From NCBI GenBank assembly GCA_903929065.1, contig CAIYTJ010000356.1, positions 1 through 7,860 of the forward strand: 7,860 nt of DNA, read 5' to 3'. Made by a program: the position numbers and the translations under genes. The stretch is from an uncultured Bacteroidales bacterium (GTDB lineage: Bacteria > Bacteroidota > Bacteroidia > Bacteroidales > Paludibacteraceae). The notes beneath the pieces were generated by a model that saw only the letters and a program-made list of their open reading frames with translations, had not been told where the DNA came from and searched no databases. This document shows, piece by piece, positions 1 to 6,272 of this stretch (the first letter of the stretch is position 1; each line of letters starts with the position of its first letter).

Positions 1-84
1 ACGAATCAATTTAATCAATCAGTGAAAAATGGAATGTATTTACTTCGTGTAAATGGGGAAACTCATAAAGTGCTGGTTCAATAA
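1..84 (+). CDS. 3' end of a secreted protein with a T9SS type A C-terminal sorting domain (partial)
   Basis: Only the last 27 codons and the TAA stop (82-84) lie in the window; the gene starts to the left. The visible peptide ends in GMYLLRVNGETHKVLVQ, the closing strand pattern of T9SS type A sorting domains (G-hydrophobic-Y-L-hydrophobic-R-hydrophobic, then a final KVLV-type strand). Such a domain directs a Sec-exported protein through the T9SS outer-membrane translocon and is usually cleaved off on secretion. The peptide matches the C-terminus of the next gene (522-1313) at 16 of 27 residues, so the two are probably paralogues. The terminator at 106-144 closes this transcript. Nothing can be said about the main domain, which is outside the window. 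Confidence 0.8.
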   Translation, partial: TNQFNQSVKNGMYLLRVNGETHKVLVQ

Positions 85-105
85 ACTATAAGAAAAGAGA
101 TTCTG

Positions 106-144
106 GCGGTCATTTCAAACTGGTTTTGAAATGACCGCTTTTTT
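106..144 (+). terminator. Rho-independent terminator after the first T9SS cargo gene
   Basis: A perfect 14-bp stem (106-119 with 125-138) encloses a 5-nt CTGGT loop and is followed by six T (139-144). It starts 21 nt after the stop codon of the partial gene. The hairpin recurs almost unchanged behind the next gene at 1334-1375. Confidence 0.9.
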
Positions 145-455
145 GCATGTTTGTATTCAATGATTTTATAAAAACAATTCCCACCAAATTAACCTATTGT
201 TTATTAATTTGTGATATTTGGCACTCTATATAAAGTTAATTAGATGATTGACGACTATTTAAAATGATTGGTTCAGGAACATTAACACAATAATAATTCT
301 ATTCTATGTAGCATTTATTTCATTCCAAATTCAATCGTTTTTAATGCCAGATAACGACAATTTGTCTGTTATTGAAATTCTAAATTTATAATTCAATTCT
401 ATTTTTTGGTTTTAAATACAATCTTCAAAAATATTTCAAAATTACTTGTATAATA

Positions 456-487
456 TTTGGTGAAATTCGCTTTTTTAATTATGTTTG
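456..487 (+). promoter_or_regulatory. Bacteroidota-type promoter of the 263-aa secreted protein gene
   Basis: TTTG at 456-459 (-33 element) and TATGTTTG at 480-487 (-7 element, consensus TAnnTTTG) are separated by 20 nt, against about 19-20 in the known consensus for the primary sigma factor of this phylum. Transcription would start a few bases after 487, giving a leader of roughly 25-30 nt. The start codon at 522 is preceded by A/T-rich sequence with no Shine-Dalgarno match, which is normal for the phylum. Confidence 0.6.
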
Positions 488-521
488 TTTTTATAATTAA
501 TCACTTATAAAACAACATATT

Positions 522-1313
522 ATGAAAAAAATTATTACTACTTTAGTTGTCGTATTATTTGCGACTGGTATTACATTTGCAGGTGGCGGATGGGCAGATT
601 GTGCTGTTAGCGTAACAAAAGATGGTGGAGGAATCTACTCTTATTCACTCGGAAACACAAACTGGGCAGATGGCATCTGGGTACTAAATGATTCTTTTGA
701 TGGATATAATTTAGGAACGCCAACTTCGCTGGTCTTGAATGGTGGCATAGCAAATGCATGGACTGACGACTTCCCAGGCTATACCACAACATCATTTATC
801 CTATACTACAGGGTGTATAAATCAACTGCCACTCCGGGAAGCTGGTCACAAATTGAGCTGGACAACGTGAATTTAAAGAATGGGAACAACTATGTTTTCG
901 ACAAAACCACTGCTAATATCAACATTATGGCATTGGCAACACTTACTGGTACAAATACCTATGTTCTAGAGGTTGCCATGTCTAAAAATCAGTATTTCAC
1001 CGGTGGAAACTGGAACAGCATGATACCTGGTGATCAATCAGTTGCTTACAGCAGTACAGTAGCAGGATACAAAGCCACATTTACAAAGTCGATAGGAACC
1101 GCTTTAAATAAAGTTGAATCGTCATTGAGAATCTCTACTGAATCAGGCAAAGTTACTGCACGATTTGACGGCAAAGCCGATGTACAATTATTTACCAGCA
1201 CCGGACAGTTAATCATCTCTGCAAGTACTGAAAATGAATTTAGTAAAACTGTAAAAAGCGGCGTTTATCTGCTTCGTATCAATGAACAATCTCATAAAGT
1301 ATTGGTTCAATAA
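522..1313 (+). CDS. Secreted 263-aa protein of unknown function with a T9SS type A sorting domain
   Basis: Residues 1-20 form a Sec signal peptide (KK, a hydrophobic run, then likely cleavage after TFA). Residues about 21-190 are a beta-rich, Gly/Asn/Thr/aromatic-rich region with one cysteine (C27) and no catalytic motif I recognise. Its central part (NGGIANAW about 73-80, LYYRVYK 94-100, TYVLEV 146-151, YKATFT 183-188) reminds me of small beta-sandwich modules attached to other T9SS-secreted proteins; that is a recollection and was not searched. Residues about 194-263 are a type A sorting domain ending in SGVYLLRINEQSHKVLVQ, so the protein should cross the outer membrane by the T9SS and be released or anchored at the surface. 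The gene stands alone with its own promoter and terminator and is a probable tandem paralogue of the gene ending at 84. The start is the only ATG that gives an intact signal peptide. Confidence 0.85.
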   Translation: MKKIITTLVVVLFATGITFAGGGWADCAVSVTKDGGGIYSYSLGNTNWADGIWVLNDSFDGYNLGTPTSLVLNGGIANAWTDDFPGYTTTSFILYYRVYKSTATPGSWSQIELDNVNLKNGNNYVFDKTTANINIMALATLTGTNTYVLEVAMSKNQYFTGGNWNSMIPGDQSVAYSSTVAGYKATFTKSIGTALNKVESSLRISTESGKVTARFDGKADVQLFTSTGQLIISASTENEFSKTVKSGVYLLRINEQSHKVLVQ

Positions 1314-1333
1314 ACCAATTCAATAAAATCGTG

Positions 1334-1375
1334 GCGGTCATTTCAAACTGGTTTTGGAATGATCGCTTTTGTTTT
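1334..1375 (+). terminator. Rho-independent terminator after the 263-aa cargo gene
   Basis: A 14-bp stem (1334-1347 with 1353-1366; 12 Watson-Crick and two G-T pairs) has the same CTGGT loop as the terminator at 106-144. It is followed by TTTTGTTTTT. It begins 20 nt after the stop codon. The two differences from the upstream copy are both in the 3' arm, and both turn a Watson-Crick pair into a G-U pair in RNA, so the hairpin is kept. Confidence 0.85.
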
Positions 1376-1382
1376 TAGACCT

Positions 1383-1418
1383 TTTGTTTTTACCAGCGTT
1401 CTTTTTTTACTATCTTTG
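1383..1418 (+). promoter_or_regulatory. Bacteroidota-type promoter of valS
   Basis: TATCTTTG at 1411-1418 fits the -7 consensus TAnnTTTG exactly. The -33 element is less clear: TTTG at 1383-1386 lies 24 nt upstream, while at the ideal spacing there is only a T-run (1387-1391). The match sits just behind the previous terminator and about 106 nt before the valS start, so the mRNA would have a leader of about 100 nt. Confidence 0.55.
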
Positions 1419-1430
1419 CACTCTTGAAAA

Positions 1431-1460
1431 TTTCAGGTAAAATTTTATATTTTACTGAAA
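1431..1460 (+). promoter_or_regulatory. Hairpin in the valS 5' leader
   Basis: Positions 1431-1443 pair with 1449-1460: 12 base pairs with one bulged G (1437) and a TTTAT loop (1444-1448). No T-run follows, so it is not a terminator in the usual sense. It lies close to the predicted 5' end of the valS mRNA, where such stems can protect a transcript or bind a regulator. The pairing is seen directly; any role is inference. Confidence 0.5.
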
Positions 1461-1487
1461 AAGAAACGAATGCAACTATTCACTTGC

Positions 1488-1522
1488 AATCGCAAATCAT
1501 AAATCAAAAATCGTAAATTATA
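1488..1522 (+). repeat. Five tandem 7-nt units just before the valS start
   Basis: The units are AATCGCA, AATCATA, AATCAAA, AATCGTA and AATTATA, i.e. a degenerate AATCnnA heptamer repeated five times. The array ends two bases before the ATG at 1525. It contains almost no self-complementary sequence, so it should keep the ribosome-binding region unfolded. No Shine-Dalgarno motif is present. Confidence 0.7.
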
Positions 1523-1524
1523 AA

Positions 1525-4161
1525 ATGGAACTCGCAAGTAAGTACAATCCCACCGATATCGAATCGAAATGGTATCAATATTGGCTAGACAACGACTTTT
1601 TTAGTTCAAAACCTGATGGTCGTGAACCTTACACTATTGTAATCCCTCCGCCAAATGTAACCGGTGTGTTGCACATGGGGCATATGCTCAACAATACCAT
1701 TCAGGATGTGTTGGTTCGCCGGGCGCGTATGCAGGGCAAAAATGCTTGTTGGGTTCCGGGAACAGATCACGCTTCTATTGCTACCGAAGCAAAAGTAGTG
1801 GGGAAACTTGCTGCCGAAGGAATCAAAAAAACCGACCTGACCCGCGAAGAGTTCTTAAGCCATGCCTGGGACTGGACGCACAAACACGGTGGAATTATTC
1901 TGGAACAGTTGAAGAAACTGGGCGCCTCGTGCGACTGGGATCGTACCGCCTTCACCATGGATGAGCCACGTTCGGAAAGTGTATTGAAAGTGTTTGCCGA
2001 TTTATACGAAAAAGGTCTCATTTACCGCGGTGTGCGCATGGTAAACTGGGATCCAAAGGCGTTGACTGCACTGTCGGACGAAGAAGTTATTTTTAAAGAA
2101 CAACAAGGTAAATTGTTTTACCTGCGCTATAAAATTGAAGGCGAAGAAGGTTATGCTGTTGTGGCAACTACCCGTCCGGAAACTATTATGGGTGATACAG
2201 CGATGTGTATCAATCCAAACGATCCAAAAAATGCGCATTTGAAAGGTAAAAAGGTAATTGTGCCATTGATTAACCGTGTAATTCCGGTAATTGAGGACGA
2301 TTATGTGGATGTTGAGTTCGGAACTGGTTGCCTGAAAGTAACTCCGGCGCATGATGTGAACGATTATATGTTGGGCGAGAAATATAATTTGCCTTCTATC
2401 GATATTTTCAATGACAATGGCACATTGAACGATAATGGTACGCAATATGCGGGGCTCGATCGTTTTGATGTTCGTAAACAAATAGAAAAAGACCTGGAAG
2501 CGGCTGGTTTACTCGAAAAAGTAGAGCCATATACCAATAAGGTTGGGTTCTCGGAACGTACCGACGCGGTTATTGAACCAAAACTGTCGATGCAATGGTT
2601 TATGAAAATGGAAAATCTTGCAAAACCTGCTTTAGAGGCGGTTATGAGAGATGATATTCAGCTTTATCCTGCCAAATTTAAAAATACCTACCGACACTGG
2701 ATGGAAAACGTGAAAGACTGGTGTGTTTCGCGTCAACTTTGGTGGGGACACCGTATTCCGGCGTATTATCTGCCTCAGGGTGGTTTTGTGGTGGCTTTAT
2801 CCAAAGAAGAAGCTTACGAAAAAGCATTGGCTTTTGTCAATTATCCATTGACCATTGACGATTTACGTCAGGATGAAGATGTGCTCGACACCTGGTTTTC
2901 GTCATGGTTATGGCCTATTTCGGTTTTTGATGGCATTAATAATCCTGAAAATGAAGATATCAAATATTATTATCCAACCAATGATTTGGTGACTGCTCCT
3001 GAAATTTTGTTTTTCTGGGTAGCACGCATGATTATTGCCGGATACGAATATAAAGGTGAAATGCCGTTCAAAAATGTATATCTGACCGGTATCGTTCGCG
3101 ATAAATTGGGTCGTAAAATGTCGAAATCGTTGGGCAATTCGCCCGATCCGTTGGATTTGATTGCACAATATGGTGCTGATGCAGTGCGTCTGGGTATGTT
3201 GCTGACTTCGCCTGCCGGAAACGATTTACCATACGACGATAGCCTTTGCGAACAAGGTCGTAACTTCAATAATAAAATCTGGAATGCTTTCCGTTTAGTA
3301 AAAGGCTGGGAAGTGGCCGACATTGAGCAACCGGAATCGGCTCGTATGGCGGTAAAATGGTTTGATGCACAGCTCAACAAAACATTACTCGAAATTGAAG
3401 ATTTGTTCTCAAAATACCGTTTGTCTGAAGCCTTGATGGCAGTTTACAAGCTGTTCTGGGATGAATTTTCATCATGGTATTTGGAAATGTCCAAACCGGC
3501 TTACCAACAGCCGATTGACCGCACCACCTACGAAGCTACACTTGGTTTCTTCGATTCGTTGTTGAAAGTATTGCATCCGTTTATGCCATTTATCACCGAG
3601 GAACTTTGGCAAGCGCTGGAAGACCGTAAAGACGGCGAAAGCATCATGGTGGCATTGCAACCAAAAGCCACGGAAGTAAATGAAAAACTGATTACGGAGT
3701 TTGAATATGCAAAAGAGATTATAGCCGGAATCCGTACCGTGCGTTTGCAGAAAAATATTCCAAACAAAGAAGTTCTGAGCTTGCAGATAATACCTAGTGA
3801 GGCCGTCACTGAAAGTGACAGTCTCACTCAGTTCAACGCTGTGGTGGCTAAATTAGGTAACCTGGAAAAAATAGAAAACGTAACCGATAAAGCAGCCGGT
3901 TCAATTTCATTCCTTGTTGGCACAACCGAATTTTCTATCCCTATGGGTAGTTTGATTAATGCAGAAGAGGAAATTACCAAGATGGAAGCTGAGATCAACT
4001 ACTTCGAAGGATTTATTGAATCGGTAATGAAAAAACTGGGCAACGAACGCTTTGTGGCAAATGCGAAACCGGAAGTGGTAGAAGCCGAACGCAAGAAAAA
4101 AGCAGATGCCGAAAGTAAAATTGCTTCGCTAAAAGAGGGAATTGCGGCATTGAAAAAATAA
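1525..4161 (+). CDS. valS: Valyl-tRNA synthetase
   Basis: This cytoplasmic class I aminoacyl-tRNA synthetase charges tRNA-Val with valine and ATP and edits mischarged threonine. The 878-aa length is normal for Bacteroidota ValRS. The catalytic domain begins with PPPNVTGVLHMGH (HIGH-type signature HMGH at 50-53). The inserted editing domain carries TTRPETIMGDTA (215-226) and TPAHDVND (273-280). The second half of the catalytic domain shows WCVSRQLWWGHRIP (399-412), DTWFSS (455-460) and KMSKS (531-535). The all-helical anticodon-binding domain starts near 580, and a charged coiled-coil arm (about 812-878) forms the C-terminus, as usual in ValRS. All signatures are intact. The ATG at 1525 gives the expected N-terminus MELASKYNPTDIESKWYQYW. 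It is the first gene of a likely three-gene operon, with the next start 5 nt after its stop. A short perfect hairpin interrupts its codon pattern at 3796-3828. Confidence 0.98.
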   Translation: MELASKYNPTDIESKWYQYWLDNDFFSSKPDGREPYTIVIPPPNVTGVLHMGHMLNNTIQDVLVRRARMQGKNACWVPGTDHASIATEAKVVGKLAAEGIKKTDLTREEFLSHAWDWTHKHGGIILEQLKKLGASCDWDRTAFTMDEPRSESVLKVFADLYEKGLIYRGVRMVNWDPKALTALSDEEVIFKEQQGKLFYLRYKIEGEEGYAVVATTRPETIMGDTAMCINPNDPKNAHLKGKKVIVPLINRVIPVIEDDYVDVEFGTGCLKVTPAHDVNDYMLGEKYNLPSIDIFNDNGTLNDNGTQYAGLDRFDVRKQIEKDLEAAGLLEKVEPYTNKVGFSERTDAVIEPKLSMQWFMKMENLAKPALEAVMRDDIQLYPAKFKNTYRHWMENVKDWCVSRQLWWGHRIPAYYLPQGGFVVALSKEEAYEKALAFVNYPLTIDDLRQDEDVLDTWFSSWLWPISVFDGINNPENEDIKYYYPTNDLVTAPEILFFWVARMIIAGYEYKGEMPFKNVYLTGIVRDKLGRKMSKSLGNSPDPLDLIAQYGADAVRLGMLLTSPAGNDLPYDDSLCEQGRNFNNKIWNAFRLVKGWEVADIEQPESARMAVKWFDAQLNKTLLEIEDLFSKYRLSEALMAVYKLFWDEFSSWYLEMSKPAYQQPIDRTTYEATLGFFDSLLKVLHPFMPFITEELWQALEDRKDGESIMVALQPKATEVNEKLITEFEYAKEIIAGIRTVRLQKNIPNKEVLSLQIIPSEAVTESDSLTQFNAVVAKLGNLEKIENVTDKAAGSISFLVGTTEFSIPMGSLINAEEEITKMEAEINYFEGFIESVMKKLGNERFVANAKPEVVEAERKKKADAESKIASLKEGIAALKK
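3796..3828 (+). repeat. Nested inverted repeat inside the valS coding region
   Basis: AGTGAG (3796-3801) pairs with CTCACT (3823-3828), and GTCACT (3805-3810) pairs with AGTGAC (3814-3819). A symmetric 3-nt internal loop lies between the two stems and GAA forms the apical loop. It encodes about residues 758-768 of ValRS, in the variable stretch between the anticodon-binding domain and the coiled-coil arm, and keeps the reading frame. Confidence 0.6.
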
Positions 4162-4166
4162 ATTTT

Positions 4167-4961
4167 ATGATTCCAAAATATCAACAACTCACGCTTGCTA
4201 CCTGCGAAATTGCCCGAACGGTTGGGAAATTCATGGCTGAAGAGCGCAAAAGTTTTGATGCTTCCATGATTGAAAACAAAGGCTTGCACGATTTGGTGAG
4301 TTATGTGGACAAGGCATCTGAAAAACAAATCATTGAAGAACTTTCGAAATTATTGCCCGAATCCGGTTTTATTGCCGAAGAAGGAACCAGCGATAAACAC
4401 GGCGAGCGGTTCAATTGGGTGATTGATCCGTTGGATGGAACCACCAATTATATTCAGGGCATTCCCGTTTATGCAGTCAGCATTGGATTGTTGGACGGCA
4501 ATGAACTGGTGTTGGGCGTTGTTTATGAAGTCGGACGGAATGAGTGCTTTTATGCATGGAAAGATGGCGGCGCATTTCTGAACGGTGAACCGATTCATGT
4601 TTCAAAATGTGCTGAAATCCACGATTCATTGTTGGCAACCGGTTTTCCATACAATGATTTCAGTAGAATGGATAAATACATGAAATTTTTGGAATGGACT
4701 ATGAAAAATGCCCGTGGAGTTCGCCGGTTAGGTTCGGCAGCTACCGATTTGGCTTATGTGGCTTGTGGGCGGTTTGATGCTTTTTGGGAATATGACCTGA
4801 AACCATGGGATGTGGCTGCTGGATCAGTTATTGTAAAAGAAGCCGGTGGTGTTGTGACTGATTATAAAGGTGGAAATGATTATTTGTTTGGCCGAGAAAT
4901 TGTTGCGTCCAACAAATTAATCGATATATTGATTTTGAATAAAATTCAGGAATTTAATTGA
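4167..4961 (+). CDS. Inositol monophosphatase family protein (SuhB-like)
   Basis: This is a Mg-dependent sugar/inositol phosphate phosphatase of the cytoplasm, 264 aa, close to the 267 aa of E. coli SuhB. The metal ligands expected for the family are all visible: E71 in IAEEG, D87 and D90 in WVIDPLDGTTN (84-94), and D215 in WDVAAG (214-219). The family hydrolyses myo-inositol 1-phosphate and related phosphate monoesters; some members act on 3'-phosphoadenosine 5'-phosphate (CysQ) or fructose 1,6-bisphosphate. Sequence alone does not fix the substrate, so I give no gene symbol. The ATG at 4167 follows the valS stop by 5 nt, which suggests translation from the same transcript. The function next to valS is not obvious and the link may be only transcriptional. 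Confidence 0.93.
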   Translation: MIPKYQQLTLATCEIARTVGKFMAEERKSFDASMIENKGLHDLVSYVDKASEKQIIEELSKLLPESGFIAEEGTSDKHGERFNWVIDPLDGTTNYIQGIPVYAVSIGLLDGNELVLGVVYEVGRNECFYAWKDGGAFLNGEPIHVSKCAEIHDSLLATGFPYNDFSRMDKYMKFLEWTMKNARGVRRLGSAATDLAYVACGRFDAFWEYDLKPWDVAAGSVIVKEAGGVVTDYKGGNDYLFGREIVASNKLIDILILNKIQEFN

Positions 4962-4970
4962 TTGAGAAAA

Positions 4971-5516
4971 ATGCTTATAAACGAACGGGATACACGTGCA
5001 GAACGTCTTTTGGTGGTTGCAAACGAAATGATGACCGCTGCACGAACCGCTCCGAAAGGAAAAGGTTTTGATATTATAGAAGTGGCTTTGATAACCGGCG
5101 AAACGATTAAAGAACTCTCGGAAGCCATGGTTGAATATCACAAAAAATCAGGGTTGAACTTTGTATATCGCGATTCGGTAAATATTCTTCGTGCCGAAGC
5201 CATTGTTCTAATCGGAACCAAACAACAAATTCATAACCTGAATTGCGGTTATTGCGGTTTCGAATCTTGTGCAGAAAAAATGCAGTTTCCTGAAGTTCCC
5301 TGTTCTATAAACTCAGTCGATGTGGGTATTGCCATAGGTTCAGCCTGTTCGGTAGCAGCCGACAGAAGAGTTGACAGCCGGGTGATGTTTTCGGTTGGAC
5401 GTGTTGCTCAGGAATTGGGAATGATGCCCGGTTGCAGTAATATTTATGGCATTCCAATCAGTTGTTCTTCGAAAAGTCCATTTTTCGACCGTATTTCTAC
5501 CAATCCTGCTAAATAA
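4971..5516 (+). CDS. DUF2148 (ferredoxin-domain) protein of unknown function
   Basis: The 181-aa protein matches, as I recognise it, the DUF2148/COG4739 family described as containing a ferredoxin domain. The N-terminal part (AARTAPKGKGFD, 23-34) precedes a cluster of seven cysteines at 92, 95, 100, 111, 126, 155 and 165, beginning with CGYCGFESC (92-100). The spacing would suit one Fe-S cluster, but no biochemical role is established to my knowledge. There is no signal peptide or membrane segment, so it is probably cytoplasmic. I chose the ATG at 4971, 9 nt after the phosphatase stop. A TTG directly abutting that stop (4962) would add three residues and is less likely. It is the last gene of the valS operon; its stop lies one base from the stop of the opposing gene. 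Confidence 0.85.
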   Translation: MLINERDTRAERLLVVANEMMTAARTAPKGKGFDIIEVALITGETIKELSEAMVEYHKKSGLNFVYRDSVNILRAEAIVLIGTKQQIHNLNCGYCGFESCAEKMQFPEVPCSINSVDVGIAIGSACSVAADRRVDSRVMFSVGRVAQELGMMPGCSNIYGIPISCSSKSPFFDRISTNPAK

Positions 5517-5517
5517 A

Positions 5518-6261
5518 TTAAGAGTTTATTTCACGGGTGCATTCAACAAATTCTGCGATTATTCCAGGATTTGATTCAAAAATATTTCCTACAACTACCA
5601 GATCAGCACCAGCTTCAAAGGCATTTCTCAATTGTTCCGTATTTTTAATGCCACCACCAACAATCAGAGGAATTGACAATCCTGATTTTACGCTTTGAAT
5701 CAATTCCATGGGAACAGGAAAATTGGCACCGCTTCCGGCTTCGAGATAAATCAGTTTCATTCCCAACAATTCGGCTGCAACTGATGTTGAGAGTGCAATT
5801 TCGTTTTTATCCCGCGGAATAGGGCGAGTGTTGCTTATGTATTCCACCGAGCTTGGCTTGCCACCGTCAATAAGCAAATAACCGGTTGGAATAACTTCGA
5901 TATCAGAATTTTTTATGGCAATTGAAGATGTAATATGCTGACCGATAAGAAATTCTGCATTCCGACCTGAAAATAGTGAAAGATATAAAAGCGCATCGGC
6001 TTTTGTGCTGAACTGCGACGCATTTCCGGGAAACAAAATAACATTCGCTTTGGTCTCATCCTTTAAAAGCTCTATCAATGAGTCAGTTGAAGCAAGGGTG
6101 TGACTACCACCCACGAAAATAAAATCCGGAACATTTGATTTCAACGCTGCAATGGTGCTTGCCAGTAAGCTTCCACGGCATTGATCGGGATCAAGCAAAA
6201 CCGCAATCATTTTATGATTTATTTCGCGGTTCAGAAGTATTTTTTTATAAACGTCTCTCAT
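5518..6261 (-). CDS. Geranylgeranylglyceryl phosphate synthase family protein (GGGPS/PcrB-like)
   Basis: The family joins a polyprenyl diphosphate to sn-glycerol 1-phosphate through an ether bond, the first step to archaeal membrane lipids; some bacteria have members with varied prenyl chain length. The 247-aa TIM barrel shows the family signatures in order: LLDPDQ (22-27, Mg/diphosphate-binding aspartate), FVGGS (49-53), FPGN (77-80), PTGYLLIDGG (125-134), YLEAGSGA (172-179, catalytic Glu174), VGGGIK (201-206) and GADLVVVGN (218-226). The last two loops bind the glycerol phosphate group. The ATG at 6261 lies 11 nt after the stop of the upstream phosphopantetheinyl transferase gene; a TTG at 6285 would overlap that gene and add eight unlikely residues. 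It is the last gene of the minus-strand operon. The real prenyl substrate and product in this organism cannot be read from the sequence. Confidence 0.92.
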   Translation of the reverse strand: MRDVYKKILLNREINHKMIAVLLDPDQCRGSLLASTIAALKSNVPDFIFVGGSHTLASTDSLIELLKDETKANVILFPGNASQFSTKADALLYLSLFSGRNAEFLIGQHITSSIAIKNSDIEVIPTGYLLIDGGKPSSVEYISNTRPIPRDKNEIALSTSVAAELLGMKLIYLEAGSGANFPVPMELIQSVKSGLSIPLIVGGGIKNTEQLRNAFEAGADLVVVGNIFESNPGIIAEFVECTREINS

Positions 6262-6272
6262 TTTTATTAAAG

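Larger units (their letters stand above)
85..521. other. 437-nt A/T-rich intergenic region
   Basis: This gap between the two T9SS cargo genes holds the terminator at 106-144 and a promoter match at 456-487. Between about 145 and 455 I see no plausible gene: the sequence is very A/T-rich and broken by stops. One small hairpin lies at 351-372 (ATAAC and GACA pair with TGTC and GTTAT, one bulged T, 3-nt loop), with no T-run directly behind it. Its role is unknown. Confidence 0.7.

Noticed and set aside
1470..1502. A 10-codon open frame (MQLFTCNRKS) in the valS leader, possibly an attenuator leader peptide
   Set aside because: It has no valine codon and no terminator/antiterminator pair follows it, so valine-dependent attenuation is not supported.
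1419..1524. T-box riboswitch for valS
   Set aside because: The leader is only about 100 nt, lacks a T-box sequence and has no terminator hairpin with a T-run before the gene.
2002..2481. 159-aa open frame on the minus strand
   Set aside because: It is antisense to the conserved editing domain of valS and its protein has no recognisable features; it is a shadow of the codon pattern of valS.
2970..3380. 136-aa open frame on the minus strand
   Set aside because: It is antisense to the KMSKS region of valS with no promoter match or family resemblance.
5511..5531. AAATAAA / TTTATTT hairpin at the convergent junction as a bidirectional terminator
   Set aside because: The 7-bp stem is entirely A/T with a 7-nt loop and is too weak to call a terminator.
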